This document shows positions 7,848 to 14,643 of a stretch of 31,495 nucleotides of DNA, one piece after another. Position 1 is the stretch's first letter; each line of letters begins with the position of its first letter. The translations under genes were made by a program, and so were the position numbers. The notes under the pieces are model-generated. The model saw only the letters and a list, made by a program, of their open reading frames with translations. It was not told the DNA's origin and did no database searches. The stretch spans positions 1 to 31,495 of the IMG/VR virus record IMGVR_UViG_3300025913_000942, one strand, 5' to 3'. This DNA is from a virus.

Positions 7848-10075
7848 TATAAGTTCCTCTTCGCAGCCATATCTAATTGCATTTTCATCTTGGCCGTTAA
7901 GTTACCCTCAGATCGCCTAAATGAATCGACGTCCTGCGATTGAATATAGTTGTTAATGGTAATTTGACCGCTACTGGTACTAGTTGAATTAGGCATAATA
8001 GCGCCGCTTTGTCGCGGCACAAAAAGCTCCGGACCTTGCTCGCCTACCACATAACCTTGACCCGCGAGCACTGGGCCTCCGCTTGCTTTAAAGCCACCAA
8101 AACTGCTAAAGCCAAACAGGGTGCCGAAGCCATTACCTAATATTTGATCTAAAATACCGCCACCTTTGCTGCCAGAAGAGCTGCCAAATAGCATTTGGCC
8201 AATCTCATTAGCGGCTGCATCAGCAGCCATGGCAGATAAGGCATTCTCAAAACTTTTAACCATGCCTTTAAAGCCATCTTGTAAAAAGGCAAATAAGCCA
8301 TTCCTGAAAATGTCACTAATCTTTTTGACGTTGTTATCGGCTGCTTTCTGCTGACTATCAAAGGCATCGGACATCCCACTGGCACTATCTAAATCATCTT
8401 GGTATTTTTTAAGCGCACGGTTGTAGGTATCTTGATTAATAGCGCCTGCTTGTAATAATTGATTAATCTCTTTGATGTGATCAGCATAAATTTCTTGCGG
8501 TGTACGCATTTCTTCTGTCAGTTTCTTCCCTTCACTCATTAAATCATTGCTGTCTTTCTGCGCTGTTTTATAACTCTTCAAGGCTTGTGCTGATGTTTCG
8601 GTTACATCGCTATAATCTGTTAAGGTCTTTTTATGATCTTCCGTCACTTTTTTGGCATTACCGATATTTAACTGATATGCCACTAATTCTGTAATATTCG
8701 TATCAATCGCTTTGATAGCATCTTGATGCGAGGCGGTGAGATCGTCTAAATGCTTTTTAAAATCATCTACTGCAGTCTGATCTGTTTTTAATGATTCACC
8801 ATACTGTGAGAGGGAGTCACCTTGACCGGATAAACCGGGCACCTTTGAAAGACCACTGGCAACAAATTGTAAAAAGCCACCAAAGGCATTTTTCATTTTC
8901 TGGACGGCAACGTCCCAACCAGAGGCAATAGCACTCCATGCTACTTGTGCGCCATACTTTAAATCTTCCCAGCCTTTGAGTATGGCTCCAACGAACGCAA
9001 GTCCTGCTACACGCGCTTCCGCAAAATTATTATAGAGCCAGGTACCAATTTCCCAACCGGCAAAAGCAGCAAAGAGTGTACCTGCCGCTACTTTCAATGT
9101 GCCCAGAGCACCGGATGCCGCTGTTGCTGCAGCACTGGTGCCAAAAAGGGCTGTATTAAAAGCAGCCAGCGGACTCACTTGAAAGGCAATTAAGAAAGTA
9201 GCCACTGCCTTTGTGGATAATTGAAAAGCAGCCGTCAGCGCATTAATAGCCAGTGGTAAGGTACTTAAACCGACTTGTAATACTTTTCCAACCGCGACTA
9301 TTTCTGTCAACGTTAATAAAGCATCGGAGTAGCGGGCAACCCATTCCACACATTTTTCGATAAATTCAGCTACCTTAACAATTGCAGGCGCTAATTGAAC
9401 AGCAAGGGTATTCCCTAGACCAAGAGCTGCTTCCTTAATTTCTTTCATAGCCTCAGAAGCCGCCAGCATTTTATCCGCTACAGCTTGATGCAGCGTTAAT
9501 CCCAGACGATCTGCTTCATCCCGAAGCTCACGAATTTTCTCCGATCCGCCTTGCATCGCTTGCAGCATTTGTACGCCGCTTCTACCCATAATCTCAAAAG
9601 CAAGGCGTACACGATCAGCAGGATTAGGCACTTTACTTAAAGCATCTGCTAAAATCTCAAATTGTTGATCCGGTTTTAACTGATTTAAATTTTGAGCCGA
9701 AAGATGTAGCTCATCTAAACCTTTTTTTGCAGGACCCGTCCCTTGAGCAGCCGCAGAGATATTTTTTTCCATCATCTGCCAGCTTTTGGTGAGTACTTCA
9801 AATGGAATGTGACTCATTTCAGCCACGTGACGATATTGTGATAGCGCTTCGGTCGATGCACCTAATCGATCAGACAATTTACTGATTTCTGCACCGGCAT
9901 CAATACTATTTTGGACCAGCGCACCAAAGCCGGTAATGCCTGCTACTTCCAAGAGCAGTGTTTTGATGCCACTAAACTTATTCGCTAAATCACCCAATCC
10001 ATTTTTAACGGAATTAAACGCTCTCTGCGTTTGATCTTCCGCTGTGATGGTAAATTTAGCTTCTGGTAAGCTCAT
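7847..10075 (-). CDS. Tail tape measure protein (gpH-like)
   Basis: This protein of about 742 aa sets tail length and is ejected with the DNA. I chose ATG 10075, which overlaps the TGA of the frameshifted gpGT product (ATGA), over an upstream GTG at 10084. The N-terminal third is helical with the tape-measure phrase SDRLGASTEALSQYRHVAEM and ends with a LGLTLHQ region. A hydrophobic middle (about residues 235-370, including LLTLTEIVAVGKVLQVGLS and an Ala/Gly-rich helix) would form membrane segments. A charged coiled-coil region follows (about 430-590). The C-terminus has the usual ASGGPVLAGQGYVVGEQGPE and LFVPRQSGAIMP motif of lambda-type tape measures. The length implies a tail of roughly 110 nm by the usual rule of about 1.5 angstroms per residue, which is an estimate. 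Confidence 0.92.
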   Translation of the reverse strand: MSLPEAKFTITAEDQTQRAFNSVKNGLGDLANKFSGIKTLLLEVAGITGFGALVQNSIDAGAEISKLSDRLGASTEALSQYRHVAEMSHIPFEVLTKSWQMMEKNISAAAQGTGPAKKGLDELHLSAQNLNQLKPDQQFEILADALSKVPNPADRVRLAFEIMGRSGVQMLQAMQGGSEKIRELRDEADRLGLTLHQAVADKMLAASEAMKEIKEAALGLGNTLAVQLAPAIVKVAEFIEKCVEWVARYSDALLTLTEIVAVGKVLQVGLSTLPLAINALTAAFQLSTKAVATFLIAFQVSPLAAFNTALFGTSAAATAASGALGTLKVAAGTLFAAFAGWEIGTWLYNNFAEARVAGLAFVGAILKGWEDLKYGAQVAWSAIASGWDVAVQKMKNAFGGFLQFVASGLSKVPGLSGQGDSLSQYGESLKTDQTAVDDFKKHLDDLTASHQDAIKAIDTNITELVAYQLNIGNAKKVTEDHKKTLTDYSDVTETSAQALKSYKTAQKDSNDLMSEGKKLTEEMRTPQEIYADHIKEINQLLQAGAINQDTYNRALKKYQDDLDSASGMSDAFDSQQKAADNNVKKISDIFRNGLFAFLQDGFKGMVKSFENALSAMAADAAANEIGQMLFGSSSGSKGGGILDQILGNGFGTLFGFSSFGGFKASGGPVLAGQGYVVGEQGPELFVPRQSGAIMPNSTSTSSGQITINNYIQSQDVDSFRRSEGNLTAKMKMQLDMAAKRNL

Positions 10076-10598
10076 AGTCCGCACTCATGTTTTTCTTTGA
10101 GAATATTGAAATAAGCCGCCCAGCCATAAATCTCCGATGCAGGCATATTTAAGATTTCACCGACAGTTTTATGCAAATGCTCTGCCAGTTGAAACATAAA
10201 AAATAGCTCTGCATCGGACGTTAGTTTTTTTCGGCTTCTTCCACGGTATTTTTAGTCATGCTATCTTGTTCACCCATTCGACCAATGATGTCGAGAATAA
10301 CCTCGGGATCAACTTTGCGTAGTAACTCACCGCGTTCTACAGCGCGAAACATGGGTGTCTTATCAGCATTGAGGGCTCGCACAATTAAAATATCGACACC
10401 TGCTTCAACGGTTTCTTGCGTGGCATAGTAGACGACTTTGGAGTAATCCTTAACCGGCAGGGTACTTAAAGGCCGAAAATAAATAAGGGTTGGGTTACCG
10501 TTTTCATCCGGCCACTGTTTAACCTCTAAAGATAAGATGCCCGCAGCCTCTACTTTTTCCCGGTATTGTTTCATTGCCCGATCTAAAATTGAGCTCAT
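10072..10598 (-). CDS. gpGT: frameshifted tail assembly chaperone
   Basis: A -1 frameshift at A AAA AAC (10230-10224) at the very end of the gpG frame bypasses its TAA and adds 50 residues, giving a 175-aa product that ends at TGA 10074-10072. The extension reads LTSDAELFFMFQLAEHLHKT, followed by VGEILNMPASEIYGWAAYFN and ILKEKHECGL. The section with S-E-x-x-x-W-x-AYF is the hallmark of lambda gpT-type extensions, and its stop overlaps the tape-measure ATG. In lambda and many long-tailed phages a few percent of ribosomes make this product, and gpG plus gpGT coat the tape measure during tube assembly. The slippery heptamer is in the correct zero frame (GAA AAA AAC TAA). Frame, position, family features and junction all agree. 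Confidence 0.87.
10221..10598 (-). CDS. Tail assembly chaperone gpG-like
   Basis: This 125-aa acidic protein is the unshifted product of the G/GT pair. It starts at ATG 10598, two bases after the tail tube stop. It contains no membrane segment and has an acidic C-terminus (SMTKNTVEEAEKN) typical of gpG proteins, which end exactly on the slippery sequence. Residues 28-60 (WPDENGNPTLIYFRPL, then KDYSKVVYYATQ) resemble the tail assembly chaperone families, and a run of alpha helix follows (EVILDIIGRMGEQD). It binds the tape measure protein and keeps it soluble while tube subunits load. The position between the tail tube and tape measure genes is diagnostic. Confidence 0.85.
   Translation of the reverse strand: MSSILDRAMKQYREKVEAAGILSLEVKQWPDENGNPTLIYFRPLSTLPVKDYSKVVYYATQETVEAGVDILIVRALNADKTPMFRAVERGELLRKVDPEVILDIIGRMGEQDSMTKNTVEEAEKN
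10224..10230 (-). other. Programmed -1 ribosomal frameshift site A AAA AAC
   Basis: The heptamer is in the X XXY YYZ register of the gpG frame (GAA AAA AAC TAA) and directly precedes the zero-frame stop, so pausing at termination may help slippage. Seven consecutive A residues are followed by C. The -1 frame stays open for 50 codons and encodes a recognisable gpT extension. I did not find an obvious strong stimulatory hairpin immediately downstream. Confidence 0.87.
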
Positions 10599-10600
10599 GA

Positions 10601-10993
10601 TTAGGCCACCGTATCAATGGTTAATGCGCCTGTTCCTTGGAAGGTAAAGGTACGCTCAAGCACATTCGTGTGATCTGCCTGAATTTGAACGTCCGTAATC
10701 AGTGCTGTACCCGTTAACTCATAACTGCCGGTAGTGGTGCCTTGTGGTAATAGCTTCAATGTGACTGAAGCACCTACAATTAAGGCTTCCTGTCCTGTTG
10801 TATCCGTCGGATCAGCATGACAAGCAAGCGATCCTGACCAACTCTTTTGGGTAATCTTATGTACGGTCCAATCATCACCCATTGCTGAAGCATCAACATT
10901 GGCTGCTTGCTGAGTGATGGTGAAGCTTTTAACTTCTGCGATGGTAACTGTGCCTATTTTAACAACACCGTTTTTACCGATAAATGTAGCCAC
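10601..10993 (-). CDS. Major tail tube protein (gpV-like)
   Basis: This 130-aa protein forms the tail tube. It starts with GTG at 10993, with AAGGAG 8 nt upstream. The sequence is a compact beta-rich domain of the tail tube/Hcp fold: FIGKNGVVKIGTVTIAEVKS, then SFTITQQAANVDASAMGDDW and KITQKSWSGSLACHADPTD, ending with LERTFTFQGTGAL. The signature of a charged TxxAxxVDxSxMGDxW segment followed by W-x-G-x-L is common to siphovirus tail tube proteins. It lacks the C-terminal Ig-like domain of lambda gpV, so it is a shorter variant. Its untranslated upstream region is the unusual 406-bp structured element; all other late genes here are tightly packed. Confidence 0.87.
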   Translation of the reverse strand: MATFIGKNGVVKIGTVTIAEVKSFTITQQAANVDASAMGDDWTVHKITQKSWSGSLACHADPTDTTGQEALIVGASVTLKLLPQGTTTGSYELTGTALITDVQIQADHTNVLERTFTFQGTGALTIDTVA

Positions 10994-11399
10994 GTTGTTT
11001 CTCCTTGATTAATTATTAAACATTTAGTGCCGCCAGAGGGTAATATCTTTGCTAAAATTTAAGGTGGAGACTTACCATCTCCGTGTCGCTTTGGTTAAGC
11101 GGCTAGGCAATAACGCTTGGGAGTAAGAAGAACTCCTAAAGACTCAAGCGGTTGCCGAAACTCGATAGCCAACTGATCAAGGGCTATTGACGACGTAGCA
11201 ACGCGTCGTTAAATAACGCGGCGAATTGGTCGTTCGCTCGCGAGTGAACGTAATCAGGATATTTGAAATGATTACACTCACGGTAAAAGTAGAGATAGAC
11301 GCAAAAGTAGCAATTAAGCTCATGAGTTTTATGATCGTGGTTGCTAAAATTGTTCTATTACTACTTTAAAAACCCGGTGAGGGCGTAAGCCCTTGCCGC
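10994..11399. other. 406-bp structured intergenic element between U and tail tube genes, function unknown
   Basis: This is the only long gap in an otherwise gapless late operon. On the + strand it folds by eye into consecutive hairpins: GGAGA/TCTCC (11066-11082), CGCTT/AAGCG (11087-11101), a nested three-part stem GGCAA/TTGCC enclosing CGCTTG/CAAGCG enclosing GGAGT/ACTCC (11106-11156), ATAGCC/GGCTAT (11165-11187), ACGACG/CGTCGT (11190-11209), a 9-bp stem at 11231-11250 and AGGGC-GTAA-GCCCT (11380-11393). The GNRA-type GTAA loop and a G.T pair in the 11231-11250 stem favour the + strand as the RNA. A 33-codon + strand ORF (11268-11369, preceded by AGGAT) and a 48-codon - strand ORF (11177-11323) with a hydrophobic start also occur. 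I found no recognised intron, IS or known RNA family. Only the tail tube ribosome binding site (10998-11008) is explained. Confidence 0.55.
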
Positions 11400-11855
11400 T
11401 TAATTTAAAGAAATATTGGGTGATTCGTCGGCTACCCGATAATCCACGGTAAATACCATCTCAGCACAACCAATAGGCTGCTCGCCACCATTCTCAAGAA
11501 GGATGGTGGTATGTAACCAATTAAGGTCTTTCGCAAGGCCGCCGAGTGTTTTGTTACTGGCAAGTGCAATACGCACTTCGAGTTCAACTTGGTCTAGCAC
11601 ATCATCTACATTAGCAGTGCCTTTAGCATAGGCTTTTACCATCAGCTGTAATTGGCACCATTGTTTAACAACGCCGCCACTGGCTGAAGCAAATTGCTCA
11701 TTAGCTTGGTCAGATTCTGTCTTGATAATCAAGCCGGGTAAGGCAGCGCTTTCTAGTGGATACACTCGCGAGACAAAAATACGAGTACCCGTCGTTGTCA
11801 GATTATTTAATTGCTGTGCAATGGCATGACGAATTTGCGTTCTGACATGCGACAT
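11400..11855 (-). CDS. Minor tail protein U-like (tail terminator)
   Basis: This 151-aa protein occupies the lambda gpU position after Z and before the tail tube gene. It starts at ATG 11855, directly at the Z stop (TAATATG). The N-terminus MSHVRTQIRHAIAQQLNNLT, followed by RIFVSRVYPLESAALPGLII, matches the tail-terminator pattern (an early helix, then a V-Y-P-L strand and LPGLxI). The remainder is an alternating alpha/beta domain ending with EMVFTVDYRVADESP. The gpU ring caps the finished tail tube and joins it to the head. Identification rests on the N-terminal pattern, length and gene order. Confidence 0.8.
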   Translation of the reverse strand: MSHVRTQIRHAIAQQLNNLTTTGTRIFVSRVYPLESAALPGLIIKTESDQANEQFASASGGVVKQWCQLQLMVKAYAKGTANVDDVLDQVELEVRIALASNKTLGGLAKDLNWLHTTILLENGGEQPIGCAEMVFTVDYRVADESPNISLN

Positions 11856-11856
11856 A

Positions 11857-12417
11857 TTATTTCCACTTCTGCAGTTCGTAATTTAATTCTTGCTGAAACA
11901 CTTTCTCCCAGCGAGTTTCTGCCGTTTTCTGCATAGCAGCTAGGACTACATTATTTAAAAAGACCTTCGGTATGCTTGGGCCATATTTTTCACTAATCGG
12001 TAAACGGGATTGCCCTCTCCGTGCAAATACGCCGCGATGCCCATTTTTAACCATCGTTAAAAATGCATGTGGAATTTCATGATTGGTACTGCCAGAACGA
12101 TAGACCACACCGGTTGCAGTTTGTACTGCATTGGGATCAATTTTAATAATGGGTATGCGCTTACCCTGCGCCCGCAGAGTAGCAGTGAGCGCTCTCGGTT
12201 TAGCCAGTAATTTTTGCAATTGCGCTTTGATATCACCAATTTTGATACCACCCGAACTTGGACCAATATCTGCTTTAATTTGCCGCGCAGCTTCCGCTGC
12301 AACCGTTGTGAGTGTTTTATTGAGCGAACGAGCCGCTGCACTTTGTACGCCATTACGCTGAATGTCATCTAAGCTCTTCAACACTTGGGCAACATCTGCT
12401 TTGACGCTAAATTCCAT
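11857..12417 (-). CDS. Minor tail protein Z-like (tail completion)
   Basis: This 186-aa basic protein starts at ATG 12417, overlapping the previous stop as TAATG. It has the gpZ opening, an N-terminal helix with SLDDIQRNGVQSAAARSLNK and TVAAEAARQIKADIG, then a basic middle (KLLAKPRALTATLRAQGKRI). A second conserved stretch is HAFLTMVKNGHRGVFARRGQ (residues about 115-135), typical of gpZ relatives, in which a F-x-A-x-x-x-x-GHxGVFxR motif is seen. gpZ helps position the DNA end in the completed tail. It sits between the FII-like joining gene and U, as in lambda. Confidence 0.85.
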   Translation of the reverse strand: MEFSVKADVAQVLKSLDDIQRNGVQSAAARSLNKTLTTVAAEAARQIKADIGPSSGGIKIGDIKAQLQKLLAKPRALTATLRAQGKRIPIIKIDPNAVQTATGVVYRSGSTNHEIPHAFLTMVKNGHRGVFARRGQSRLPISEKYGPSIPKVFLNNVVLAAMQKTAETRWEKVFQQELNYELQKWK

Positions 12418-12692
12418 TATTGCTGCTCCAAAATAAGCACTACAATGCCTGTACCATCAGGGTGAATACCAACCACATGATAGGTAATGCCTCGAACCAC
12501 TAAAACATCACCGTGTTTCACTGTTGAGGCATCGGTTGCAGTACAGGTAAAGGTAGGTGCACTGGTTTCAACATCATTGATGGTGACATAGTGCTTCCCT
12601 AAAATACCGTTGATGCTAACGGAATTAAGTAAAGCAGTATCTGCAAAATCAGCCGTATTAAAAAATGTCGATAAATCTTCTGAAAACGGCAT
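12417..12692 (-). CDS. Head-tail attachment protein FII-like
   Basis: This 91-aa protein has an N-terminal acidic helix (MPFSEDLSTFFNTADFADTA) and a C-terminal beta part ending in HGDVLVVRGITYHVVGIHPD and GTGIVVLILEQQ. The pattern F-F-x-x-x-x-F-A-x-x-A early and G-x-x-Y-x-V-x-x-x-x-PDGTG-x-x-x-L late is characteristic of the gpFII/Gifsy-2-type head-tail attachment proteins, which are of the same length. It begins at ATG 12692 with its first base shared with the previous stop (TAATG). It probably forms the interface onto which the gpU-capped tail docks. Confidence 0.82.
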   Translation of the reverse strand: MPFSEDLSTFFNTADFADTALLNSVSINGILGKHYVTINDVETSAPTFTCTATDASTVKHGDVLVVRGITYHVVGIHPDGTGIVVLILEQQ

Positions 12693-12973
12693 TAGCTGGC
12701 TTCTTCTACTGTCGTTGTTTTTTGCACCCGTCGAGGCTTAGTATTTGCCATTTGTTCTGGTGTAAAAAAGGCAGGTAATAATGATTTATCCGGTAACTCT
12801 CGGAAGGTTATTACCTCACCTGTTTTAAAATAGGTCACTTCCTGTACCTCATACCAGTTCTTGCTAAGTGATTTTAACAAATGCAAACGGGCCTCTGCTT
12901 GACGAGGAGAGAGTTGCAACACCATGCCAGGCATAATAGTTGCAGGCCCATTAATGACTTCTAATTTTTCCAT
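12692..12973 (-). CDS. Small head-completion-region protein (FI-like position), unknown
   Basis: This 93-aa protein starts at ATG 12973 after AAGGAG. It is rich in charged residues, with a possible beta segment (QEVTYFKTGEVITFRELPD) and a basic tail (NTKPRRVQKTTTVEEAS). No motif was recognised. The location between the capsid gene and the FII-like gene is that of lambda gpFI, which helps the head-packaging terminase link. That position alone is a weak guide, since sequence similarity could not be judged. It has no membrane segment. Confidence 0.7.
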   Translation of the reverse strand: MEKLEVINGPATIMPGMVLQLSPRQAEARLHLLKSLSKNWYEVQEVTYFKTGEVITFRELPDKSLLPAFFTPEQMANTKPRRVQKTTTVEEAS

Positions 12974-12983
12974 TGCACTCTCC

Positions 12984-13937
12984 TTAGGTCATGTGGACTA
13001 AGCAGGATTTTTGCCAGTAGCCATAACCAACATTTCTCCAGGTATCCACACCATAACGATGCTTATCTTCGTTGAATTCCAGCTCAGACCCTTCAGCAAT
13101 AGCCTTTAATTGCACGGGTGTTTCTTCTTGTCGAATAAAAGGTGCAACTGAGCCATCGGTTCTAAATACCGCAAACTTATCTGTCCAGGTAAGACGTGGG
13201 TTAACCGCATAACGAATACTGAAATTATTGGTTGCTGCTAAATCATTGGTTTCAGCACCGCTTAATACGGCACTATTAATGGCTGCATTGGTCACATCCA
13301 TCAGCGAGGTTGGCACCATCACCAAAAAGCTGCTGGCATTCTCATTCATAGGCTCACCTTGATCATCCTTAAAGCCCATAATGGCTTGTACGCCCTTAAG
13401 AATGAGCGCTTTCATTGAGCGTGCACTCGGTGCTGTTGCTGTGCCTTGTTCTGCTGAGATAATGGGCAAAGAACTAACAGCAATACTCAACAAATTACTT
13501 TGCGTTGAACTATCACCTTCTGCATGATCGGTATCAAAGAAGTATTGACCGTCGTAACAAGGAGTGCTTTCACCATTGAGAATTAATTTACTCAGCAATG
13601 CTGCCCAATGGGCATTCGTGCGTAAAGCTAATTCCCGAATTCTCACTAACACCTGGCCCGTTTTATCTAAGCGCATTTCACGCACCAACACTTCCAAAGT
13701 AGATTCAAAGTGCTTGTTCACAATAGTGAGACCGTTCGTTCTAAAACCCTTCGCATGGCGGCCACCAATCCACTCACGCATGGCAGGTGCTTGACCTAAC
13801 CACAGATAAGTTTCACTTTCTTGGTTAGAATTAAACAACATGGAAACATTACCAATCCAACTGTTACCAATATCCTGCTCCAGCGTGCGGTAAAACTCGC
13901 CGATAATCGCTCGACTTGATAATAAAATAGCTGACAT
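12984..13937 (-). CDS. Major capsid protein, Mu gpT-like family
   Basis: This 317-aa protein matches the Mu-like prophage major head subunit gpT family (PF10124), not lambda gpE. Visible agreements with Mu gpT: ESETYLWLGQAPAMREWIG (Mu: YGWLGKFPTLKEWVG), KHFESTLEVLVREMRLDKTG, LILNGESTPCYDGQYFFDTD (Mu: CYDGQNFFDKEH), and a C-terminal FLVMVPTSL. The ATG at 13937 follows GAGGATAAAAATT. It forms the HK97-fold icosahedral shell. Its neighbours are lambda-type protease, portal and terminase, so the capsid gene was exchanged into a lambda-type head module. The N-terminus starts at residue 1 of the mature fold; no long scaffold extension is present. Confidence 0.88.
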   Translation of the reverse strand: MSAILLSSRAIIGEFYRTLEQDIGNSWIGNVSMLFNSNQESETYLWLGQAPAMREWIGGRHAKGFRTNGLTIVNKHFESTLEVLVREMRLDKTGQVLVRIRELALRTNAHWAALLSKLILNGESTPCYDGQYFFDTDHAEGDSSTQSNLLSIAVSSLPIISAEQGTATAPSARSMKALILKGVQAIMGFKDDQGEPMNENASSFLVMVPTSLMDVTNAAINSAVLSGAETNDLAATNNFSIRYAVNPRLTWTDKFAVFRTDGSVAPFIRQEETPVQLKAIAEGSELEFNEDKHRYGVDTWRNVGYGYWQKSCLVHMT

Positions 13938-13959
13938 AATTTTTATCCTCTAAAAGTAG

Positions 13960-14643
13960 TTAAGCTGCTCGGAAAACTAAATAGTTGACCACATGATCCG
14001 TGCTGGGATCTCCGCTAAAGGTCAGATGAATGGAGTTAGTAGCGGCACTGACGGCATTTAAGGTGCGTGGTGTTCCGCCTGGTGTGGCGACTTCCGCTAC
14101 CACGATATCGGTTGAAAGAACACCTGTCACCGTAAAGTTTTCAGCAGCGGCACCACCCGTTGTAGTATGAGAGCCTCCAAAGACAACCACGTGAGAGGCT
14201 AAATGAGCATCACATACGCGATCACCAAAAGCGACAATGGCCACATCACTTGCAACCACACGATAGACTTTGCCAATTGGGCTGTTTCCCGCACCGATTA
14301 AGGTGAACGTATCCTCATCAGAGGCATAAACAGGCGCACCCACGGAAGTAGCAACAACGCCCGTCACTGGCAGCTGAATCAAACCACTATTAATAACTCG
14401 GACATTCTTATCACCCGCATTGCCAGAAGGTGGCCCTGGGATATTATTAACGGATGCTAAGTTAGAAACCGGGCGTTCACAAAACCCTAGGAACTTATCA
14501 CCAGCAACTAACGGGCGAGCATAGCCGGAACCATTATCTCCGACAGCCGCACCTTCATAGATGGTGGTAGTTGCAGCTACACCAAATTCATTGACGTGGC
14601 CTAATTCATATTCGCGTGGTTTATCTTTGGTTAATGCAGTCAT
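13960..14643 (-). CDS. Capsid decoration/cement protein with C-terminal extension
   Basis: This 227-aa protein has an N-terminal domain of about 140 residues (ATTTIYEGAAVGDNGSGYAR, then PLVAGDKFLGFCERPVSN, VINSGLIQLPVTGVVATSVG and APVYASDEDTFTLIGAGNSP) that matches the DUF2190/cement-protein pattern of small beta-barrel capsid decorators. The final 85 residues are a separate Gly/Thr/Val-rich segment (HVVVFGGSHTTTGGAAAENF, then DIVVAEVATPGGTPRTLNAV) that may be a displayed or self-associating extra domain. It begins at ATG 14643, overlapping the protease stop by ATGA, and precedes the capsid gene as gpD does in lambda. It probably binds the outside of the expanded head. Confidence 0.78.
   Translation of the reverse strand: MTALTKDKPREYELGHVNEFGVAATTTIYEGAAVGDNGSGYARPLVAGDKFLGFCERPVSNLASVNNIPGPPSGNAGDKNVRVINSGLIQLPVTGVVATSVGAPVYASDEDTFTLIGAGNSPIGKVYRVVASDVAIVAFGDRVCDAHLASHVVVFGGSHTTTGGAAAENFTVTGVLSTDIVVAEVATPGGTPRTLNAVSAATNSIHLTFSGDPSTDHVVNYLVFRAA

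Noticed and set aside
11177-11323. 48-aa - strand ORF with hydrophobic start (MSLIATFASISTFTVSVIIS)
   Set aside because: No ribosome binding site; second half is composed of the hairpin-forming DNA and has no protein-like character. Kept only as a remark in the element entry.
10994-11399. Group II intron or group I intron
   Set aside because: The + strand GTGCCGCCAGAGGGTA (11027-11042) recalls group II 5' ends, but no domain V hairpin, no conserved group I core (P7/Q-R-S) and no exon junction in a gene were found, and the orientation opposes the operon.
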